From Chloroflexota bacterium (GTDB lineage: Bacteria > Chloroflexota > Limnocylindria > QHBO01), in contig VBKA01000025.1 of the NCBI GenBank assembly GCA_005879815.1, positions 1 to 12,481 on the forward strand: a stretch of 12,481 nucleotides of DNA, given 5' to 3'. The stretch's first letter is position 1; each line of letters begins with the position of its first letter. The notes beneath the pieces were generated by a model. The model was given only the letters and a program-made list of their open reading frames with translations. It did no database searches and was not told the DNA's origin. A program made the translations under genes and the position numbers. Below are positions 1-6,188 of the stretch, piece after piece.

Positions 1-621
1 CATGTAGCCGATGGAGTACACGTGGACCAGGAAACCCACGGTGCTGACGACCAGCAGCAGCATCGCGGTGAGGCCGTCGACCAGGAACGAGATGTTCACG
101 TGGAAACTGCCCGCCACGATCCACTCGTAGAGCGTCACGTGGTACGTGTGCCCGCCGAAGATCACGCTGGCGAAGACGACCATGCTGAAGACCCAGGCGA
201 TGCCGACCAGCACGACTGGCACGATCCAGGACCGATAGCGCGGCCGCTCCGCGCCCGGCGCGACGTGCCCGGTCTGTCCGCGGCCGTCCGCGAGCTCCGA
301 CGGGATGACGCCGTCCGCTCCTTCCGCGTTGGCCAGGTCGTCGGCATGGCCGAAGTGGGGTGACGTAAGGCGCTGCTCCTCTTCCGAGGGCACTGTTCGG
401 AACGACGATTCGTCGACGAGCGCGTGCGTGTCAGGGGTCTCGGCGACCGTTGACGGCTCGTGCGGGCCGGTGTCGTGACCGGCTGATTCGTGGTCGCCGG
501 CGGCGTGGTCGCCGCCGCCGTGCCCGTGGGCAGGAACGTGGTCGAGGAACGGACCCACCAGGACGGTGAACAGGAACCCGGCCAGTGGCAGTGCCGGGAT
601 GAGGGCGATCAGCAGCTTCAC
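1..621 (-). CDS. nuoL: NADH-quinone oxidoreductase subunit L, partial (3' end outside window)
   Basis: Antiporter-like, proton-pumping subunit at the far end of the complex I membrane arm. The frame is open from a GTG at 621 to the window edge (207 codons). I chose this GTG because an AAGGAG lies at the end of nuoK, 12 bases upstream, and the following residues (KLLIALIPALPLAG) form a normal NuoL first membrane helix. Helix 1 spans about residues 3-24, helix 2 about 132-155, and helix 3 starts near 183. The family motif VDGLTAMLLLVV (181-192) followed by VHVYSIGYM (199-207) identifies NuoL. The odd feature is residues 28-130: between helices 1 and 2, where NuoL normally has a short loop, there is a hydrophilic stretch of about 100 residues rich in His, Asp, Glu and Gly, with 8 His in residues 28-66. 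The frame stays open and codon use stays GC-rich through it. Start 9 bases after the nuoK stop, so it belongs to the same operon. Confidence 0.93.
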   Translation of the reverse strand, partial: MKLLIALIPALPLAGFLFTVLVGPFLDHVPAHGHGGGDHAAGDHESAGHDTGPHEPSTVAETPDTHALVDESSFRTVPSEEEQRLTSPHFGHADDLANAEGADGVIPSELADGRGQTGHVAPGAERPRYRSWIVPVVLVGIAWVFSMVVFASVIFGGHTYHVTLYEWIVAGSFHVNISFLVDGLTAMLLLVVSTVGFLVHVYSIGYM

Positions 622-630
622 GGAGGCCGC

Positions 631-939
631 CTACTCCTTGAGATCGTCGTACTCGTCGACCTCGGGGGTCTGACGGGTGCGGATGATGGCGATCACCAGC
701 GCGAGGCCCACCGTCGCCTCGGCGGCGGCGACAGCCATCACGATCAGCGCGAAGATGGCGCCCGCGTTCCGCGCGCCGGGCACAAACGCGTTGAATGCGA
801 CCAGGCTGAGGTTCACCGAGTTGAGCATCAGCTCGATCGAGATGAGCATCAGGATCGCGTTGCGACGCGCCATGAACCCGAATGCGCCGATGCCGAACAG
901 CATGGTCGAGACGATCAGGTAACCCTGGAGGCTCGCCAT
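631..939 (-). CDS. nuoK: NADH-quinone oxidoreductase subunit K
   Basis: Small membrane subunit of complex I, homologous to MrpC, that contributes to the proton channel. The 102-residue product matches the usual length of about 100. The ATG at 939 follows the nuoJ stop by four bases. Three hydrophobic helices are visible, at about 4-22, 27-51 and 60-86. The conserved membrane glutamates are present: E36 in LISIELMLNSVNL and E74 in AAAEATVGLALV, matching E36 and E72 of E. coli NuoK. The tail after residue 87 is short and acidic. nuoJ is immediately upstream and nuoL immediately downstream, the standard J-K-L order. Nothing unusual was seen in this gene. Confidence 0.97.
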   Translation of the reverse strand: MASLQGYLIVSTMLFGIGAFGFMARRNAILMLISIELMLNSVNLSLVAFNAFVPGARNAGAIFALIVMAVAAAEATVGLALVIAIIRTRQTPEVDEYDDLKE

Positions 940-943
940 CGGT

Positions 944-1453
944 CTAGTTCGCTCGCTCGTCCTCTTCCGGCCGCCTGGCCAGGAAGATGGCGCCGATGAT
1001 CGCCGCAAGCAGCAGGAAGCCGATGATCTCGAACGGCAGCGCGTAATCGGTGAAGAGCAGCTTCCCAACCGCATCGATGGCTACCGCGGCCGCCGCCGGG
1101 GCGACATGCCAGGCGGTGGTGACGGCCGCCCAGGCCACCAGCCCCACGACCGCGAGCGCGATGACGACGGCGATCGGTGCCTGGCGGTGGAAGGGTGCGG
1201 GAAGGCTGGCGTCCCCGGCCTGCGTGAGCATGATGGCGAACAGGATCAGGACGCTGATCGCGCCCAGGTAGATGAGGACCTGCGCCGCCGCGATGATGGG
1301 CGCTCCGAGCAGGGCGTACATGCCGGCCAGCGACCCGAAGCAGATCATCATGGCCACAGCGGAATGGATCACGTTCCGGAGCGTCACGACCGCCAGCCCG
1401 CCGCCCAGGATCCCGATGGCGAGCACAACGAAGAGGACGCTGGTGATGTCCAG
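944..1453 (-). CDS. nuoJ: NADH-quinone oxidoreductase subunit J, apparent CTG start
   Basis: Membrane subunit of complex I. From the CTG at 1453 the product is 169 residues, the normal NuoJ length. Five hydrophobic segments are visible, at about 5-24, 30-48, 53-77, 92-113 and 139-159. Typical NuoJ stretches include AQVLIYLGAISVLILFAIML (57-76) and LLFTDYALPFEIIG (132-145). The start is unusual. No ATG, GTG or TTG lies in frame between the end of the upstream HAD gene and the first helix; the first GTG (1426) would cut into that helix and has no ribosome binding site. The CTG at 1453 is preceded by GGGAG with an 8-base spacer and gives a normal N-terminus. The same frame is also open upstream as far as 2251 because of a frameshift in the HAD gene. 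An automatic call would therefore make one 435-residue HAD-NuoJ fusion, which I regard as an artefact of that frameshift. Confidence 0.9.
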   Translation of the reverse strand: MDITSVLFVVLAIGILGGGLAVVTLRNVIHSAVAMMICFGSLAGMYALLGAPIIAAAQVLIYLGAISVLILFAIMLTQAGDASLPAPFHRQAPIAVVIALAVVGLVAWAAVTTAWHVAPAAAAVAIDAVGKLLFTDYALPFEIIGFLLLAAIIGAIFLARRPEEDERAN

Positions 1454-1461
1454 GGTTCCGA

Positions 1462-1466
1462 CTCCC
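1462..1466 (-). promoter_or_regulatory. Ribosome binding site supporting a CTG start of nuoJ
   Basis: The minus strand reads GGGAG, then eight bases, then CTG GAC ATC ACC. The spacing is ideal for a Shine-Dalgarno site. It is the only good one near the predicted NuoJ N-terminus, so it decides the start. Confidence 0.6.
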
Positions 1467-1511
1467 GTTGCGGCAGGATCGAGCCGGACGCGCGGTCCAG
1501 CCCAGGCGCCG

Positions 1512-1517
1512 ATTCTA
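1512..1517 (-). promoter_or_regulatory. Promoter-like -10 box before nuoJ
   Basis: The minus strand reads GCTAGAAT, one base from the consensus TATAAT in the hexamer TAGAAT, 58 bases upstream of the nuoJ start. No convincing -35 box was found 16-18 bases further upstream. The same GCTAGA(A/C)T core occurs before nuoA. This could be an internal promoter for nuoJKL, but a hexamer match alone is weak evidence. Confidence 0.3.
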
Positions 1518-1525
1518 GCGTGTAC

Positions 1526-1541
1526 GAGCCTGTTCAGGCTC
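1526..1541 (-). repeat. Perfect inverted repeat spanning the HAD stop codon
   Basis: GAGCCTG-TT-CAGGCTC is a perfect 7-base inverted repeat with a two-base centre. As RNA it would fold as a 6-base-pair stem with a four-base loop. The HAD stop codon TGA lies inside it. No U-run follows in the transcribed direction, so it does not look like an intrinsic terminator. It could be a processing site or protein site, or it could be chance. Confidence 0.45.
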
Positions 1542-2251
1542 CCAGCAGACCGGCGAGCTCCGTCAGGCTGGCCACGCGTGTGACATCTCTGTCCGGGGAG
1601 AGGCCCTTCGCGTCGAGCATGACCGGCGTGATCCCTACCCGACGAGCGCCAACCACGTCGATGGAGTAGAAGTCGCCCACGTGGAGGGCCTTCTCCGGCT
1701 CGACCGCCATGCGGCGCAGGGCCTCGCCGAAGATCTTGCGATCCGGCTTCTCGGAACCAACCTCCGCCGAGATCACCAGCGTTTCGAAGAACGGCTCGAT
1801 ACCGGCCGCCGAGGTTGGATTCCGTGTTCGAGAGGACCGCCAGCCGATACCCCGAGGTGCGCATCCGCTCGAGCGCTCCGGGCACCTCGTCAGGCATGTC
1901 GCTCCACAGGTTGTCGCGGGTGTGTGTCTCCTCGAAGTCCAGGGCGGCGCGATGCAGCGCATCGTGGTCGAACGGCAGGTTGGTGGCCTTCATGACCCAG
2001 CCGAGATAGCCATCCGGCTCGGCGATGTCGCCGGTGGTGTGCGTCACGCCGAGGTCGTCCATCCGGCGCTTGCCGATGAACTCCGCTTCCGCCAGCTGCG
2101 CCGATGTCGCCGAGATCCCGTGCTTGGCCAGGATCCCACTCACCCGCTCCCAGTCCGGATAAAGCAGCACCCCACCCGCGTCCAAGAACACGACCTCGAT
2201 CCGCCCGGGATCGATGACCTCTCTCTCCCCTGCCCCACTCACCGTACCCAC
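1534..2251 (-). pseudogene. HAD-superfamily hydrolase, frameshifted
   Basis: Haloacid-dehalogenase-type hydrolase, not a complex I subunit, lying between the nuoG-like gene and nuoJ. The first part (GTG 2251 to about 1802) carries motif I as FLDAGGVLLYPDW and motif II as LAVLSNTES. The remainder is in another frame (about 1800 to the TGA at 1534) and carries motif III as EVGSEKPDRKIF (Lys) and motif IV as HVGDFYSIDVVGAR. Around 1801 the minus strand reads CGG-T-ATC-GAG; removing one base joins the two parts as ...NLGGR-IEPFF.... The joined segment between motif II and the conserved VIS still looks about five residues short for the family, so a small deletion rather than a single inserted base is possible. 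Motif I lacks the usual second Asp (DAG rather than DxD), so phosphatase activity is uncertain even if the frame were intact. The start is weakly supported: GTG 2251, or GTG 2242, neither with a clear ribosome binding site. The cause could be a real mutation or a sequencing or assembly error. Confidence 0.75.
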
Positions 2252-2413
2252 CCATCCAGTCGTGGCGAAGTCCGACCACCAAGGTGCAAGCCGCTGACAG
2301 TCATGCCGCCACGGGTCAATGGAGAAGGCGCGGCAGGCGGCCGCCGCAGGTCGTTGCGTAGCCGACCAAGGTGGTAGCCGGCCGCGCCATCAGCGACCCG
2401 TAGATGAGATCGC
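2252..2413. other. Intergenic region between nuoG-like gene and HAD gene
   Basis: This is the longest non-coding gap inside the operon (162 bases). It holds two related copies of a short sequence on the plus strand, CCGACCACCAAGGTG at 2272-2286 and CCGACCAAGGTGG at 2362-2374. It also holds a GC-rich palindrome GGCGGCCGCC around 2337-2346. A TTGACC on the minus strand (2314-2319) has no matching -10 box. No gene or terminator with a U-run was seen. Confidence 0.4.
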
Positions 2414-4795
2414 TCAGCGAGTTGGACGTTCGCGGTCGGACATCTCCAGGATGTCGAGCATCGGCAGGTCCCGCTGATAGTCGCTGAACTCGAATTCGGG
2501 ACCGCAGCGCAGCGCGTCGTAGGGGCAGGCATCGGCGCAGATCCCGCAAAAGATGCAGCGGGACACGTCGAGCTGGTACGTCTCCAGGATCCGCGGCCGC
2601 GGCATCAGGGCTCCCACCGGGCAGGTCTCGGCGCATCGGCCGCAGGAGACGCAGGGCGTCTCGTTGAGGCTCACGAAGTCGGCGGTGGTGACGAGCGAGT
2701 CGAAGCCCTTGCCGATGAAGTCGTAGCACCCGGCGCCCACGATGTCCTTGCAGACCTGGGCGCATCGGCCGCAGTCGATGCAACGGCTGTAGTCGCGCAG
2801 GATGAAGCTGTGCGTCTCGTCCCGGCCGTAGCCGTGGTTGACGCCGACGTACGGGTTGTCCTGGATCGAACGCTCGTCGATCGCCATGTTCAGCGTCGTC
2901 TCGTACTCGATCGCCGCCTCGCGCAGGTCGCAGTGGCCGATCGCCTCGCACGTGCACTGCAGGCAGCGGGCCGCCTCGGCCATCGCTTGCTCGCCGGTGT
3001 AGCCGAACTCGTACTCGTTGAAGTTCTTCTTGCGCGCCGCGGCGTCGAGCTTGCCCATGATCGCCTGGGGCTCCTTCACGTCGTCGGTGAAGGGCACGAT
3101 GGTCAGGAAGCTCGGCTGCGGCTCCGACACGATGCGGCGCACCTGCGGGTCGTCGAGGTCATGGCCGCGCAGCCAATAGTCCATCGCGTAGCTGGTGCGC
3201 CGCCCCTCGCCGATTGCCTCCACCACCGTAGTGGACCCGGTGCGAACGTCGCCGGAGGCGAAGACCTTGGGCAGGTCGGTCCGGAAGATGTCCTCCTCGG
3301 CGACCAATCCCCCGCGCCGGCTCACCTCGAGCTTGGAGCGGATCTCCTCCGGCTCGGACTCGATCCAGGCCAGGTCCGGTCCCTGACCGATGGCGGCCAG
3401 CACGATGTCGCAGTCGACGACGAACTCGGTGCCCGGCATGGGCTCCGGACGGCGGCGACCCTTCTCATCGGGAGTACCCAGCTTCATGCGCTGGAACTCG
3501 ACGCCGGTGACCTTGTTGTGCTCATCGGTCACGATGCGCGTCGGGGCGGCCTGGAAGATGACGCGCGCCCCCTCCTCGATCGCCTCGTGGGCCTCTTCCT
3601 GGGACGGCATGTCCTTGAGGTCGCGGCGGTAGACGATCGTCACCTCGGCGGATCCCTGGCGCACGGACGTCCGCGTGCAGTCGATGGCGGTGAAGCCACC
3701 GCCGATGATCACCACGCGGGCGCCCTTCAGGGCGGGCACCGCCAAGCCGCGCGTCGAGTTGTAGAGGTTCTCCAGGGCGTTGACAACGCCGTCCGCGTCC
3801 TCCCCGGGGATCCCGAGCTCATTGCTCTTGTAGCAGCCGATCGAGACGTAGACGGCGTCGTACTCGGGCAGGATGTCCGCCAGGTGGAAGTCGCGCCCCA
3901 GGCGCATGTTGGGCTTGAGCGTCGCGCCCAGCTCCCAGACGTGGTTCAGCTCGCGGTCCATCCAGCCCTTCGGCAGCCGATACTCCGGGATCCCGTAGCG
4001 CAGCATGCCGCCCTGCTCGGGTTCTGCCTCGAAGACGTCGCAGTGGTGCCCGCGAAGCTGGAGGTAGTAGGCCGCCGCCAGCCCGCCAGGACCGGCGCCA
4101 ACGACCGCCACCTTGCGACCGGTATCCGGGTCCTTGGGCCAGGGGATCGGGGCGGGGGCATCGACCTCCAGCACCCGATCGGCGCAGTAGCGATGGCTGT
4201 CGCGGATGGCGATGGCGGTATCGACCTCCTCGCGACGGCAGTGCGTCTCGCACGGCGCCGGGCAGACGCGACCCAGGATGGCGGGGAAGGGCAGCGAGCG
4301 CTTCAGAATGCGTGTCGCCTCTTCCCAGTTGCTCAGCGAGTTCTGCTTGAGGTAGCCCGGGATGTCGACCCGGGTGGGGCACTTGAACTGGCATGGCGGC
4401 AGGCAGTACGCGTCGTGGTCGGAGAAGATCAGCTCCAGCACCATTCGTCGGTTCTCGACGAGCCGGTCCGAGTGGGTGGTGATGACCATCCTGTCCTCGA
4501 TGGTCGTGCCACACGAAATGGGCGTGTCATCGCGCCCCTCGACCTCGACCACGCAGATGCGGCACGCTCCGTAGGCGGCGAGCTTGGGCTCGTAGCACAG
4601 AGTCGGCACCTCGAGACCCAGCACTCGGCAGGCCTGCAGGATGGTCTGCCCCTCCTCGGCCTCGACCTGCTGCCCGTTGATCGTGACCGTCAGCTTCCGG
4701 GTCCCCGGCACCATGGGCCATATCGGGGTGTAATCCTCCGGGCGTAGCCGCCCGTCCCCGTCGCGGTGTCCGTTGCCGTCGGTCACGAAGGCCAT
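2414..4795 (-). CDS. nuoG: NuoG-like protein: [2Fe-2S] + GltD/NfnB-type flavoprotein + ferredoxin domains + NuoI second half
   Basis: Large iron-sulfur flavoprotein in the NuoG position of complex I (793 residues). In order: residues 33-110 are a NuoG/HydA-type [2Fe-2S] domain (C67, C78, C81, C95, spacing 10-2-13). Residues 127-190 carry Cys motifs of the GltD/NfnB N-terminus (C131, C135, C139P; RVCPAPCETHC with C178, C182, C186). Residues 228-270 are an FAD Rossmann fold (GAGPGG 233-238). Residues 361-400 are an NAD(P)H Rossmann fold (GGGFTAID, then YRRD and MPS), and 511-535 the second FAD motif (FASGD). Residues 611-622 form another Cys group. Residues 672-725 are the paired [4Fe-4S] motifs of NuoG/HydA (C672/675/678/682; C715/718/721/725). 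Residues 740-793 carry a third motif, RCIFCGICADACP, followed by PEFEFSDYQRD, which closely resembles the second half of NuoI. The molybdopterin-type domain of normal NuoG is absent. The Arg pair in YRR is compatible with NADPH binding (inference). ATG 4795 has an AGGA seven bases upstream and follows the nuoF stop by nine bases. Confidence 0.9.
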   Translation of the reverse strand: MAFVTDGNGHRDGDGRLRPEDYTPIWPMVPGTRKLTVTINGQQVEAEEGQTILQACRVLGLEVPTLCYEPKLAAYGACRICVVEVEGRDDTPISCGTTIEDRMVITTHSDRLVENRRMVLELIFSDHDAYCLPPCQFKCPTRVDIPGYLKQNSLSNWEEATRILKRSLPFPAILGRVCPAPCETHCRREEVDTAIAIRDSHRYCADRVLEVDAPAPIPWPKDPDTGRKVAVVGAGPGGLAAAYYLQLRGHHCDVFEAEPEQGGMLRYGIPEYRLPKGWMDRELNHVWELGATLKPNMRLGRDFHLADILPEYDAVYVSIGCYKSNELGIPGEDADGVVNALENLYNSTRGLAVPALKGARVVIIGGGFTAIDCTRTSVRQGSAEVTIVYRRDLKDMPSQEEAHEAIEEGARVIFQAAPTRIVTDEHNKVTGVEFQRMKLGTPDEKGRRRPEPMPGTEFVVDCDIVLAAIGQGPDLAWIESEPEEIRSKLEVSRRGGLVAEEDIFRTDLPKVFASGDVRTGSTTVVEAIGEGRRTSYAMDYWLRGHDLDDPQVRRIVSEPQPSFLTIVPFTDDVKEPQAIMGKLDAAARKKNFNEYEFGYTGEQAMAEAARCLQCTCEAIGHCDLREAAIEYETTLNMAIDERSIQDNPYVGVNHGYGRDETHSFILRDYSRCIDCGRCAQVCKDIVGAGCYDFIGKGFDSLVTTADFVSLNETPCVSCGRCAETCPVGALMPRPRILETYQLDVSRCIFCGICADACPYDALRCGPEFEFSDYQRDLPMLDILEMSDRERPTR

Positions 4796-4804
4796 GGGCG
4801 AATC

Positions 4805-6184
4805 CTACCCGGCTGCCCGCGAGGTGGGCTCGACGTTGGAGATGGGTGCCACGAGCGGCGGGACCGGCTCGACGCGGCAGGCGCCAGCCAGGCAGACCCC
4901 TTGCTCCGCGTGCGCTCGGTACTCGTCCGGGAGACGTTCCAGCGTGGTCAGCATCGGCCGGCGCGCGAGCACCTCGAGGTGGCAGAGCGCGGTGTCGGCC
5001 ATCTTGCGCGACAGGTCGCGGAGGAGGTCGAAGTCGCCGGGGCGCGGCGAGGCCGCGAGGATACGGTCGAGCGTCTCGACCAGCCGCCGGGTCCCGATCC
5101 GGCAGGGAACCGCCTTGCCGCACGCCTCCCGCGCCGAGAAGTCCAGGAAGAAGCGCGCGGTGTCGACCATGCAGGTCGCAGAGTCAGTGACCAGCACGCT
5201 GCCCGAGCCGATGTGGGCGCCGACGCTGGCCAGCGCGTCGTAGTCGTATGGCGTGTCGAGCGCTGAGGCCTCGATCGCGCCGCCACCGGGACCGCCGACG
5301 AAGAGCGCCTTGACCGCGCCCGTCCCGCCTCCGGCAAGGGAGAGAAGGTCGAGCAGCCGGGTGCCGAGTGCGACTTCCGCCACTCCGGGCTGTGCGACTT
5401 TCCCGAGCAGCGTCACGAGCTTGGTGCCGTGACCCGTCGCGCTGCCGGCCGAGGCGAAGGCCTCCGGGGAGTGCGCGAGGATCCAGGCCACGTGTGCGAG
5501 GGTCTCGGCGTTCTGGACCACCGTGGGGACGCCCCACAGCCCGCGCGCCGTCGGGTACGGCGGGCGGATCCATGGCATCCCGCGGTCGCCACCGAGCGCG
5601 GCGAGCATCGCGGTCTCCTCGCCGGCCACGTAGGCACCCGATCCCTCCTCGACGGAGAGCTGGATGCTCACGTCGGTCCCCAGCACCAGGTAGCCGGAGA
5701 GGTGCGCGCCCGCGGTCTGGTCCGCGGCCAGCCGCAGCCGCTCGACGGCGGTCTGCCAGTCGCGGCGGACCGCGATGATCGCCTCCGATGCGCCGACGGC
5801 GAAGGCGGCGATCAGCACTCCTTCGACGATGAGGTGTGGGTTCCCCTCGGCGAGCGCCCGGTCGCCAAGCGAGGTCGGGTCGGCGCCCATCAGGTTGGCG
5901 ACCACGATCTTGCGGTCGCTCTCGGCGGCGCGCGCCGCCCGCCACTTCTGAGCCGTTGGGAAACCCGCGCCGCCTCTGCCGCGGAGGCCGGCCGCCTCCA
6001 CCTCCCCGATCACCGCCTCCGGTGACAGATGACGGATGGCACGCTCCAGCGCGGTGTACCCGCCGTGCGCACGGTACGAATCGAGGCTGCTGGGGTCGAC
6101 GCGCCCGAAGTCGGTGAGCAGGCGCGGCTCGCCGCCATCGAGAATCCGGATCTCCGGTGAGAGTCCTCCGCCGGCGGTCGGCAT
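4805..6184 (-). CDS. nuoF: NADH-quinone oxidoreductase subunit F, with altered NADH site and one N3 ligand missing
   Basis: NuoF normally binds NADH, FMN and cluster N3. The product is 459 residues from ATG 6184, which lies five bases after the upstream stop and nine bases after a strong GGGGGAAGG (6194-6202). An in-frame ATG at 6241 would overlap the upstream gene and lacks such support. The FMN/NADH glycine loop RGRGGAGFPT (68-77) is intact, as is GEET in GAYVAGEETA (183-192). The motif usually read as NADESEPGTFKDR is instead NLMGADPTSLGDR (97-109), so its conserved glutamates are changed. The RGEY region, whose Glu is E183 in E. coli, reads RRDW (140-143). The N3 motif CxxCxxC reads C355-G-K-A358-V-P-C361, with Ala for the middle Cys; the distal ligand C401 is present. 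A C-terminal pair C431/C436 is seen, as in HydB-like proteins. The family is secure, but normal NADH oxidation is doubtful. Confidence 0.94.
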   Translation of the reverse strand: MPTAGGGLSPEIRILDGGEPRLLTDFGRVDPSSLDSYRAHGGYTALERAIRHLSPEAVIGEVEAAGLRGRGGAGFPTAQKWRAARAAESDRKIVVANLMGADPTSLGDRALAEGNPHLIVEGVLIAAFAVGASEAIIAVRRDWQTAVERLRLAADQTAGAHLSGYLVLGTDVSIQLSVEEGSGAYVAGEETAMLAALGGDRGMPWIRPPYPTARGLWGVPTVVQNAETLAHVAWILAHSPEAFASAGSATGHGTKLVTLLGKVAQPGVAEVALGTRLLDLLSLAGGGTGAVKALFVGGPGGGAIEASALDTPYDYDALASVGAHIGSGSVLVTDSATCMVDTARFFLDFSAREACGKAVPCRIGTRRLVETLDRILAASPRPGDFDLLRDLSRKMADTALCHLEVLARRPMLTTLERLPDEYRAHAEQGVCLAGACRVEPVPPLVAPISNVEPTSRAAG

Positions 6185-6188
6185 CGGG

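Noticed and set aside
1526..1541. Intrinsic terminator after the HAD gene
   Set aside because: The stem is short and no U-run follows, and the nuo genes continue directly downstream.
944..2251. A single HAD-NuoJ fusion protein of 435 residues
   Set aside because: The middle part reads as low-complexity Arg/Gly-rich nonsense, while the other frame there encodes HAD motifs III and IV. The fusion results from a frameshift and the scarcity of stops in GC-rich DNA.
2314..2319. TTGACC as a -35 box for the HAD gene
   Set aside because: No -10-like hexamer lies 16-18 bases downstream, and one hexamer in 162 bases is expected by chance.
2810..4747. A 645-codon open frame on the plus strand
   Set aside because: It is fully antisense to the nuoG-like gene, has no recognisable motifs, and its Arg/Asp/His/Val-rich composition is typical of an antisense shadow in GC-rich coding DNA.
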